A program made the translations under genes and the position numbers. Source: Pelotomaculum sp. PtaU1.Bin035 (GTDB lineage Bacteria > Bacillota > Desulfotomaculia > Desulfotomaculales > Pelotomaculaceae). From it: a stretch of DNA of 36,945 nucleotides. The notes under the pieces were generated by a model that saw nothing but the letters and a program-made list of their open reading frames with translations, was not told the DNA's origin and did not search any database. How positions within the stretch are numbered: position 1 is the first letter of the stretch; every line of letters starts with the position of its first letter. The DNA lies in assembly GCA_002067965.1 (NCBI GenBank), contig MVRN01000066.1:1-36945 (forward strand). Direction: 5' to 3'. Shown piece after piece: positions 6,980-13,517 of this stretch.

Positions 6980-8092
6980 ATGATTGACCTGACCATTGAC
7001 GTGGAAGCTAAAAAAGACCTCCTGGCTCAATTTACCGGCGACAAGCTGCAGATGCTGGGTTCAGTCCTGAGCGTTGAGAGTGTGGACTTGAACAAAGTGC
7101 TTTTCGAGGAGGACGACCTCCCCGGTAAGGATGAAATCCTTAAGTCCCTCAAGGACAACCTGGCCCAGGCCCAGGCGGACGGCCTCACCTGGCAGAACGA
7201 CATTGAACCCGGCCTGGCTGGTGTTGCACAGGCGGTAATCAACTATGGGACGCTTTTTGCCAACGCGTTGCCGGTCATACGCAAACTGATAAAAAGTGAT
7301 ACCGCTGAAAACCGCCAGGCTTTGCAGCAGATCTTTGCGGGCTTGGCCGGTTCCGTCAGCCGGCAGATTGACATCCTGGGTCAGATCATGGATTCTTTCG
7401 CCTCTTTCGCCGCCAGGATAAGCCAGGACGCCTCCAGTTTCAGTGAAGACAACCAGAATTTCAGCGAACTGGAGAAAAGCGACGAGGAAAACCTGAAAGA
7501 CGCCAAGGCGGCAATTGATAATCTGAATGGCTTGATCGACCAGTATAACAAGGACATCAACAAAAAACTAATTCAGGAGGAAGAATACCTCACCATTGCC
7601 GACATCATGATTGCGGCGGGCGGTGTTCTTGGGAAAGCGGCGGAACCCCTGGAGGCGCTTGGCCTGGCCATCGGCCTGTTCTTTATCATCGGCGCCGGCA
7701 TGACCATACAGGAACTGGCCTCCGAGATAGACGCCGCGTTCCAAGCAGCAATGGAAGAAGCAAAATACAAGGTTGAGATTACCATGCTGACCGAACAGCT
7801 CATGTGCCTCAATGTCACCTCCGCAGCCATGCAGAGGACTGTAGCAGAGCTCGGGGACATTACAACGACGCTTCAGGGGATTATTGACGGATGGACTTCC
7901 ATCGGCTCAACCCTGAAGGAGGCTGAAACCGAGCTTGATGACACCAGCCAGCCGCTGGACCAGATCGTAAATGAATTTAACCTTGGCCGGGCCAGCGCCG
8001 AATGGGAAGAAGCTGTGGCATTCGCGCAAAAGATTGAGAGATTAAACATTTCCTTTGGGAAACAAAAACTGGTTACACCTCCCCCGTGGTAA
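6980..8092 (+). CDS. Hbl/Nhe/ClyA-superfamily alpha-pore-forming toxin component with membrane hairpin (second)
   Basis: The 370-aa product is a clear paralogue of the preceding gene. It shares AQADGLTWQNDIEPGL (64-79) leading to QAVINYGTLF, a helical middle region, a hydrophobic stretch at about 206-245 (IMIAAGGVLGKAAEPLEALG, then AIGLFFIIGAG), and the C-terminal marks IIDGWTSI (301-308) and ASAEW (338-342). Its hydrophobic part is shorter and interrupted by charged residues, as in the one-helix C-type subunit of tripartite toxins. A B plus C assignment for this pair is therefore reasonable but inferred. There is no signal peptide. ATG 6980 follows GAAAGGAG. It is the last gene of the cluster; an AT-rich gap follows with no obvious strong terminator. 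Confidence 0.82.
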   Translation: MIDLTIDVEAKKDLLAQFTGDKLQMLGSVLSVESVDLNKVLFEEDDLPGKDEILKSLKDNLAQAQADGLTWQNDIEPGLAGVAQAVINYGTLFANALPVIRKLIKSDTAENRQALQQIFAGLAGSVSRQIDILGQIMDSFASFAARISQDASSFSEDNQNFSELEKSDEENLKDAKAAIDNLNGLIDQYNKDINKKLIQEEEYLTIADIMIAAGGVLGKAAEPLEALGLAIGLFFIIGAGMTIQELASEIDAAFQAAMEEAKYKVEITMLTEQLMCLNVTSAAMQRTVAELGDITTTLQGIIDGWTSIGSTLKEAETELDDTSQPLDQIVNEFNLGRASAEWEEAVAFAQKIERLNISFGKQKLVTPPPW

Positions 8093-8243
8093 AATTGTTT
8101 CCCGCCGGTGGTTTACACGCAGCATTGTTTTTTATGTTTTCTGGTTCAGCCAGTTAAAGTTCCTGGAAGCAGTAAAAGCGCCGGTCAATATGCGCAATAA
8201 TCAAGGTTAAAGCCCGGTGTTAATATGAACTGGGTACCCTCTA

Positions 8244-8280
8244 TGTAGACACGGAATAAAAAGTCCGAAAAATGTCTGCA
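8244..8280. repeat. Inverted repeat, possibly an insertion-sequence end remnant
   Basis: TGTAGACA (8244-8251) pairs with TGTCTGCA (8273-8280) with one G-U pair; inside, CGGA (8252-8255) pairs with TCCG. The TGTAGAC start resembles ends of some IS21-type elements, but no second end or transposase is nearby, so it may equally be a plain hairpin. Confidence 0.35.
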
Positions 8281-8359
8281 AGGGGGTATTTTTTACGGCC
8301 CAAAAGGAAAGAAATTAAAATTCATCTTTAAGTGTTGGCAATAATGATTAAGGTATTAG

Positions 8360-8392
8360 GTATCTGACGACCTATAGGTTTTATATAGATAC
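8360..8392. repeat. Nested palindrome
   Basis: GTATCT (8360-8365) and AGATAC (8387-8392) enclose the perfect 10-base palindrome ACCTATAGGT (8370-8379). The function is unknown. Confidence 0.4.
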
Positions 8393-8600
8393 TTGACTAA
8401 AGCCCCGTCTAAGGTTTTTGTAAGGAGCTAAAAGATATTAATAATTCCTTTTAATATAATCATTCAACGCCACCGAGTGGGAATAACAAAAAATCACCCC
8501 TATCAATATTAGAAATTAGGTAATATTATATCACATAATCAGTAATATAAAAACTGCTCGCAAAATACATATATGGGTATTACAGTCGTGCAGCGAATAC

Positions 8601-8889
8601 AGTTATTATTTTAAATCTACAATACGTAACGTGTTGGTGTTGCACTTCTTGTAGTTATGTTTTACACTAAGATTCATACCCTGATCTTGAATCAGGTTTT
8701 TCCAAAATGCCCAATTCTAGGCCGCATAAGCTCTGAGTCTGACGACTTGGCGCTTCTCAAGATTATTTTAAAATTATTAAATCGTGAGCTCTCATTAGTA
8801 CACAGAAATACAATTATTATTTTAAAAATGAAACATTATATCAATATAATTCCAAGCTGTATATAATAGTTATTATTTTAAACCTACAA
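8601..8889. repeat. Direct repeats of an AT-rich 22-mer
   Basis: AGTTATTATTTTAAATCTAC at 8601 recurs at 8868 as AGTTATTATTTTAAACCTAC, each followed by AA, one mismatch in 22. A shorter copy (AATTATTATTTTAAA) lies at 8812. The two full copies are 267 bases apart and the second ends 27 bases before the next gene. Confidence 0.5.
8671..8703 (+). terminator. Terminator-like hairpin with an alternative pairing
   Basis: CCTGAT (8680-8685) pairs with ATCAGG (8691-8696), followed by five T. The overlapping pair GATTCA (8671-8676) and TGAATC (8688-8693) would exclude it. The stem is short, so this is a weak call. Confidence 0.3.
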
Positions 8890-8916
8890 ATTCACCTCAG
8901 GGGGATATATCAGGAA

Positions 8917-9672
8917 ATGACTTTTCTTATAGGGTTGGCGGCGGGGATCTTCGGGGGACTTGCCGGCCTGGGCGGCGGTGTGATAATGATTCCACTGCTG
9001 GTGGGCGTCTTCAAAATGGAACAGCTAAAAGCCCATGGCACAAGCCTTGTGGCGATCGTTTTTACCGGAATTACGGGAGCTTTCACTTATGCCTTTAATG
9101 GTTCAGTGGATTTTATGGCCTCTATGCTCCTGGCATTCACCGCCATGTTTACTGCCAGGGCGGGAGCCAACTTTGCCCATTCCCTTCCCGAGTGGAAGCT
9201 CAAGCGGTACTTCGGTGTATTTGTGATCGTGGTTACACTGCTTCTTCTCCTGAAACCTTACCTGTTTCATATTGCCGGGCCCGTCACCGGTTGGTTGAAA
9301 ATATTTGTTCTTTTATTGACCGGGGTTTTTACAGGCTTCCTCTCCGGGATGATGGGAGTCGGAGGGGGTTCTATCATGGTGCCTGCCATGGTGCTGCTCA
9401 CCGGCTTTTCCCAGCAAACCGCGCAAGGCAGTTCCCTTCTAGCCATGGTCCCTGTCGGAGTGGTAGGCGCGTTCACTCATTGGCGTCTCGGGAATGTCGT
9501 TACGAGTGTCTTGCCGGGATTTATCACCGGCGTTCTTGCAGGCACATTTCTGGGAGCGTCCCTCGCCCATATTCTACCTGAAATTGCTTTGCGTTGTATA
9601 TTCGCTGCTATATTGATCTGGACAGGGACACGATATTTAAGGGTGCCTACTCCCCGGACTGATAAGGAGTAA
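8917..9672 (+). CDS. TauE/SafE-family (DUF81) membrane exporter
   Basis: The 251-aa product is almost wholly hydrophobic, with about eight membrane segments arranged as two similar halves. Each half opens with a glycine-rich motif: GLAAGIFGGLAGLGGGVIMIPLL (residues 5-27) and TGFLSGMMGVGGGSIMVPAML-like sequence near 138-158. This is the family signature of the TauE/SafE sulfite/organosulfonate exporters. Members move small sulfur-containing or other organic anions across the cytoplasmic membrane; the substrate here cannot be read from sequence. ATG 8917 lies behind CAGGGGGAT at slightly long spacing. The AhpF-like reductase gene follows on the same strand after 62 bases, so the two may be co-expressed. 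Confidence 0.85.
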   Translation: MTFLIGLAAGIFGGLAGLGGGVIMIPLLVGVFKMEQLKAHGTSLVAIVFTGITGAFTYAFNGSVDFMASMLLAFTAMFTARAGANFAHSLPEWKLKRYFGVFVIVVTLLLLLKPYLFHIAGPVTGWLKIFVLLLTGVFTGFLSGMMGVGGGSIMVPAMVLLTGFSQQTAQGSSLLAMVPVGVVGAFTHWRLGNVVTSVLPGFITGVLAGTFLGASLAHILPEIALRCIFAAILIWTGTRYLRVPTPRTDKE

Positions 9673-9755
9673 TACCGGGGTTTGTGGGCATAATAAAATC
9701 CATATGAGATTGCAGCCTGCATGGCCCAATAATAATGGTTAATGGGGGTTTTACT

Positions 9756-10664
9756 TTGTACGACGTGATTATTATAGGGATGGGTCCTGCCGGGATGACA
9801 GCGGCGGTCTACACCGCCCGCAAGGAGCTCAATACGCTTCTCATCGGCAAGGAGTGGGGAGGGCAGGCGGCCAGGAGCGGCGAAGTGGAAAACTATATGG
9901 GATTTCAGTTTATTACCGGGCGGGAGTTGATGCAGAAGTTTGAGGAGCAGGTGGGGCAATACCCGGTCGAAAAGATGGAGGATGAAGTGACTTCCGTCGG
10001 GGGGAAAGCAGGTAATTTTAGCGTCAGCACTAAAAACGGCCAACAATATTCTGCCAGGACGCTGATCGTGGCTGCTGGTAAACAGCCCAGGTGGTTGAAC
10101 GTGCCGGGAGAAAAAGAGTTTGCCGGCAGGGGTGTGAGCTATTGCTCGGTATGTGACGCTCCCCTGTTTCATAAAATGAAAGTGGCTGTAATTGGAGGCG
10201 GTAATTCCGCCATCGAAGCAGCCTATGACCTGAGCAAAATAGCCGATCACGTATATGTAGTATCACTTGATGAGTGGACCAGTGATCCCGTTCTAAACGA
10301 TAAGGTTAAAAACGCCCCAAATCTGACTAAAATGGCAGGTTATCAAACGATTAGTATAAACGGAAATCAAACCGTGAAAAACATTGTCCTGAAATCTGTT
10401 GTAGAGCCTTATAAAGAAACTACTCTTGATGTGCAGGGTGTCTTCATTGAGATCGGCACTGTCCCCTCGACGGATTTTGTCAGGGGATTTTTAAAGTTAA
10501 ATGAAGCAGGGGAAATCATGGTTGACTGCAGTTGCAATACCTCCGTGCCGGGTGTTTTCGCATCCGGGGATGTCACTTCGGCGCCGGAAAAACAGGTTGT
10601 TGTCGCCGCGGGGGAAGGGGCCAAAGCTGCGCTCGGGGCATATAAATATATTCTAAAAAACTAA
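9756..10664 (+). CDS. AhpF-like / thioredoxin-reductase-like FAD disulfide reductase
   Basis: Two dinucleotide folds are seen: the FAD motif GMGPAGMTAA at the N-terminus and GGGNSA for the pyridine nucleotide. The redox-active pair CSVC lies between them, and the second FAD motif is near VFASGDVT at the C-terminus. The HRRxxxR motif that binds the NADPH phosphate in thioredoxin reductases is absent (the segment reads VSLDEWTSDPVL), and the rest follows the C-terminal part of AhpF. NADH or another donor is therefore more likely than NADPH. It lacks the N-terminal thioredoxin-like domains of full AhpF, so it must act on a separate partner. The selenocysteine peroxiredoxin 0.6 kb downstream on the other strand is an attractive candidate. 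I prefer TTG 9756 (behind GGGGGT) over ATG 9735, which has no ribosome site; the frame is the same. Confidence 0.82.
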   Translation: MYDVIIIGMGPAGMTAAVYTARKELNTLLIGKEWGGQAARSGEVENYMGFQFITGRELMQKFEEQVGQYPVEKMEDEVTSVGGKAGNFSVSTKNGQQYSARTLIVAAGKQPRWLNVPGEKEFAGRGVSYCSVCDAPLFHKMKVAVIGGGNSAIEAAYDLSKIADHVYVVSLDEWTSDPVLNDKVKNAPNLTKMAGYQTISINGNQTVKNIVLKSVVEPYKETTLDVQGVFIEIGTVPSTDFVRGFLKLNEAGEIMVDCSCNTSVPGVFASGDVTSAPEKQVVVAAGEGAKAALGAYKYILKN

Positions 10665-10674
10665 CTGTTCTAAG

Positions 10675-11022
10675 TTAGTCTTTAACAAAAGAGCTGAAAA
10701 TAAAACTGAAAATAGATATGACCAGAGCGGAAATAATCGCCGTTCCAAAGCCGTGGATATCGAACCCTTTGATTGCGGCGCCGGCCAGCCATAGCATCAA
10801 CCCGTTGATCACCAGGGTAAACAGCCCCAGGGTCATAATGTTTATTGGTAAAGTTACCATTACTGCTATTGGCCTGATAACGGCGTTAATAATGCCGAAA
10901 ATCAGAGAGCCGAATATTGCTCCCGGTAAAGTTACCTCAAACCCTCTAATGATATATGCGGCGAAAATAATAGCACAAAAGTTCAGGATCCATCTTTTTT
11001 GCCATCCTGCCAGGATGTTCAC
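10675..11022 (-). CDS. Phage-holin-4_2-family (YvlD-like) small membrane protein
   Basis: The 115-aa product has four hydrophobic segments and the family pattern FGSLIFGIINAVIRPI followed by TLPINIMTLGLFTLVINGLM. This is the Mycobacterium-phage-holin-like family PF04020, widespread on Bacillota chromosomes and usually not part of a prophage. Its function is poorly known; a link to the envelope is likely. It is convergent with the reductase gene and its stop lies only 10 bases away, so the two share the terminator region. No phage genes surround it. Confidence 0.8.
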   Translation of the reverse strand: MNILAGWQKRWILNFCAIIFAAYIIRGFEVTLPGAIFGSLIFGIINAVIRPIAVMVTLPINIMTLGLFTLVINGLMLWLAGAAIKGFDIHGFGTAIISALVISIFSFIFSSFVKD

Positions 11023-11227
11023 CCCCCCCGCATGTTCTTCTCTATATTATATTACAAATAATATATAAATGGTTACAAATTGAAGATTCCTCATTAGTTC
11101 GCTGAACTCCATTGCTTTTTTGAAAATCATCCTTCCGGTGGAATGAAAACCAGCCAAGGTATTATCAGAGAAATCCTTATTTATTAAATCGTGGCGTGGG
11201 GATGGAATGTGTGGAGGGTCGGTATAT

Positions 11228-11250
11228 GCCCCGGGATAAATACCCGGGGC
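11228..11250 (-). terminator. GC-rich hairpin after the peroxiredoxin gene
   Basis: GCCCCGGG-ataaata-CCCGGGGC is a perfect 8-bp stem starting five bases past the stop of the minus-strand peroxiredoxin gene. No long U run follows on that strand, so it may stabilise the mRNA end or terminate weakly. Confidence 0.5.
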
Positions 11251-11255
11251 AATGA

Positions 11256-11858
11256 TTAAATTCTGCCTACCATATCCCAATCGCGCTGGATACCTGGTTG
11301 GCCCGGCATCCAGCCAGCTGGAGCGCCTAAACCGGTGGCTTCGGTAAACCTGAGGGCTTGGAGCACACGAATTATTTCCATAACGTTACGGCCTACCGAA
11401 CCGGGATATTTGCAGAAATATTTTATTAACCCATCCGGTGAAATAATCAGTGTAGTCCGGGTAGCAAACCCGGTTTCAGGGTTGTAGGCGCCATAGCATT
11501 TGGAAATTTCATGTGTAGGGTCAGATAAGAGGGGATACTGAATTTTGCTGGCTGAGGGAGATATTTGGGCAAATATCTTGTGAGAAAAGACGCTATTGGT
11601 ATTAATTGCCAGAATCTCTGCGCCTAATTTTACAAATTCTTCGTAATGGTCAGCCACGGCTGCCAGTTCTGTCGGTCAGACAAAAGTAAAGTCATTCATA
11701 TAAAAGAACAAAATTACCCACTTATTACGAAAGTCAGAGAGTTTAACATCGATCCTTTGTCCCCTGTAATAAGCTTCGGCGGTAAAATCGGCCGCTGGTA
11801 TATCTAGGACAATTGGTTCTTTGACGAAACATTGGCCGGGCGAAATGACGTGAGACAT
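11256..11858 (-). CDS. Selenocysteine-containing peroxiredoxin (AhpC/Prx6-like), in-frame TGA read as Sec
   Basis: Two open frames, 11858-11679 and 11675-11256, lie in the same frame and are separated only by a TGA at 11678-11676. Together they give one 200-aa peroxiredoxin. The TGA falls exactly at the peroxidatic cysteine: DFTFV-U-PTELAAVADHYEEF, where the family has FTFVCPTE. The downstream half keeps the expected RTTLIISPDG strand. No resolving Cys-Pro motif is seen at the C-terminus, so a 1-Cys (1-Sec) type or an external reductant is likely. Selenocysteine peroxiredoxins (PrxU) are known from anaerobes such as Eubacterium acidaminophilum. A hairpin of the bacterial SECIS type begins 13 bases into the UGA-downstream sequence. 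ATG 11858 follows AAAGGAG. The selenocysteine machinery lies outside the window. Confidence 0.88.
11647..11665 (-). promoter_or_regulatory. SECIS-like hairpin downstream of the Sec codon
   Basis: Counting the U of UGA as 1, bases 14-16 (UGG) pair with 30-32 (CCA) and 17-19 (CAG) with 26-28 (CUG), leaving a bulged A29 and the apical loop CCGUGG. Bacterial SECIS elements show a bulge and a GU/GG-bearing loop at about this distance, so the hairpin is a fitting SelB binding site. Confidence 0.6.
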
Positions 11859-11872
11859 GATGAACTGCTCCT

Positions 11873-11885
11873 TTAATATTATTAA
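11873..11885. promoter_or_regulatory. Palindrome upstream of the peroxiredoxin ribosome site
   Basis: TTAATATTATTAA is a perfect 13-base palindrome ending two bases from the AAAGGAG of the peroxiredoxin gene. It resembles a shortened PerR box (TTATAATNATTATAA) but is not an exact match, so peroxide-responsive control is only a possibility. Confidence 0.3.
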
Positions 11886-12134
11886 CCATTTTATGTAATG
11901 ATGAGAAATTATGTGATTTTACAGTCCATTTGCCTTCAACTTCATTCTTCCCATCACCTTTAGACTCAGATATAACAGCAGAAATAATTACAATATGGGT
12001 TATGGAATTAATTGCTATATTACTAATTATGGAAATATTGTTCCAGAAATGAATATAATTGTCGCCTCCGAATAATAGAATAGCTGTACAGATATTAATC
12101 ACATATACCAGTCCATTGAAACGGAGGGATTAAG

Positions 12135-13367
12135 CTGCAGCTACGATTAAACAGCATCTGGTTGATCCTGATTTTTACGGCAGGTGTTTTCAGCCTTCTT
12201 TACCTCTGGTTTATCCTCTTCCCGGGGCGGGTGGTTCCTGAAACCGGGCATTATTTTAATGATGAACAAATAAACTTGGGCAGGCAGTTCAACAATGTGC
12301 TGCGTCTGGTTTATATCAGCGGCTTTCTTGCGCAGGTATGTTTCTTGCTGTGGCTGCTATTTGGCGGCCGGGCAGAAGCCCTTTCCCGCTGGACCCAGCA
12401 GGCTGCCGGAGGCAGCTATGGGGGGAGCATACTACTATTTTTTTTAACGTTATGGCTCTTCCTGCAGTTGTTAAACCTGCCCTTTGCACTCTTTAGCAGC
12501 TTCTATTGGCAGCATCAATGGGGTTTTTCCACGCAAGGCCTGGGAGCCTGGTGGCTGGATTATATCAAGAGCGCCGGGTTGGATCTGGTCCTGTCCGCTA
12601 TTGGGGTGACATTGCTTTTCTGGGCGATTAACCGGTGGCCCGGTACCTGGTGGTTGGCCGGTGCCGCTTTCATCTCCATCTGGTTTGTGATCCAGACCTT
12701 TCTATGGCCGGTGGTGGTGTCGCCTCTCTTTAACCGTTTTGTGCCGGCGAAAGACCCCGCGGTTTTAACTATGGTCCGTGAATTATCCGGTAAGGCCCGG
12801 CTGCCGGTGGGCCAAGTGCTGATTATGGACGCGAGCCGGCGTACCACAAAGGCCAATGCCTATTTTACCGGCTTGGGGCGGACGAAACGCATTGTGCTTT
12901 ATGATACGTTATTGGCCAATTATCCGCCGGATGAGGTGGAGGCCGTGGTAGCCCACGAAATGGCTCACTGGCGCCAGGGACATATAGTCCGGGGGTTGAT
13001 CCTGGGCATCCTGGGCAACTTCGTCCTTTGGGCACTGCTGTTTGTGATGTTGCGGTCAGCAGTTCCGCTATCCACGCGCTATCCGCCCTATACATGGGCG
13101 GTGATCCTGTTGTTCTTTTTGCTCGTTTCCTTCGTCAGCACCCCTCTGCGGAACTATTTTTCCCGAAACATGGAGGAGAAGGCCGACCGTGTTGCGGTAA
13201 TATTAACCGGAAATGCTCCGGCGGTTGTCCGCCTGCAAGTAGACTTGGCCGCCAAAAATATGTCGGACGTGGCTCCCGCTCCCTTTATCCAATGGTTTAG
13301 CTACAGTCACCCGGCTGCCCTGACCCGGATCAAGCTCATTCAGCAGGCTGGCGGGCCATCATCTTAA
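12135..13367 (+). CDS. M48-family (Ste24-like) membrane metalloprotease
   Basis: A polytopic N-terminal half with about four to five membrane segments precedes the zinc motif HEMAHW and, about 70 residues later, EEKADR carrying the third zinc ligand. This is the CAAX prenyl protease/Ste24 arrangement of M48. Bacterial relatives act in membrane protein quality control; the substrate here is unknown. The start is open. TTG 12162 gives 401 aa but has no ribosome site. CTG 12135 in the same frame lies six bases after GGAGGG and adds the plausible start MQLRLNSIW, giving 410 aa. I list the CTG start. The gene is divergent from the peroxiredoxin gene, with about 276 bases between. Confidence 0.85.
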   Translation: MQLRLNSIWLILIFTAGVFSLLYLWFILFPGRVVPETGHYFNDEQINLGRQFNNVLRLVYISGFLAQVCFLLWLLFGGRAEALSRWTQQAAGGSYGGSILLFFLTLWLFLQLLNLPFALFSSFYWQHQWGFSTQGLGAWWLDYIKSAGLDLVLSAIGVTLLFWAINRWPGTWWLAGAAFISIWFVIQTFLWPVVVSPLFNRFVPAKDPAVLTMVRELSGKARLPVGQVLIMDASRRTTKANAYFTGLGRTKRIVLYDTLLANYPPDEVEAVVAHEMAHWRQGHIVRGLILGILGNFVLWALLFVMLRSAVPLSTRYPPYTWAVILLFFLLVSFVSTPLRNYFSRNMEEKADRVAVILTGNAPAVVRLQVDLAAKNMSDVAPAPFIQWFSYSHPAALTRIKLIQQAGGPSS

Positions 13368-13517
13368 TACAGCCTGATTTAGGAACACTATCGAATTATT
13401 CCCCAAATCCGGAAGGAGAATCAGGGCTGCATATTGAATCATGGCATGGTTTTTGTTTTGATTTTATATATGGGAATAATAGATACTAGATACGCCGGTA
13501 TCGAGGGGAGTATCAAT

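Larger units (their letters stand above)
8093..8916. other. AT-rich repeat-bearing intergenic region
   Basis: This 824-base gap holds no gene I can support. A frame at 8657-8866 (69 codons) has low-complexity AT-driven composition and no ribosome site. The gap contains an inverted repeat (8244-8280), a nested hairpin (8360-8392), a terminator-like hairpin (8680-8702) and copies of an AT-rich direct repeat (8601-8622, 8811-8826, 8868-8889). The sharp drop in GC against the toxin-like genes marks a boundary of the left accessory block. Confidence 0.5.

Noticed and set aside
1609..8092. Reading the cluster as a tailocin or contractile injection system
   Set aside because: No sheath, tube, baseplate or AAA ATPase genes are seen; the helical proteins fit pore-forming toxins instead.
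8657..8866. Possible 69-aa gene in the AT-rich gap
   Set aside because: There is no ribosome site, the composition follows the AT bias of the region, and it spans the terminator-like hairpin and one repeat copy.
10675..11022. Prophage suspicion from a holin-family protein
   Set aside because: The PF04020 family is common on Bacillota chromosomes without phages, and no capsid, tail, integrase or lysin genes are present.
11743..12102. Minus-strand frame of 119 codons upstream of the peroxiredoxin
   Set aside because: It overlaps the peroxiredoxin start in another frame and loses any protein-like character there; there is no ribosome site at its first ATG.
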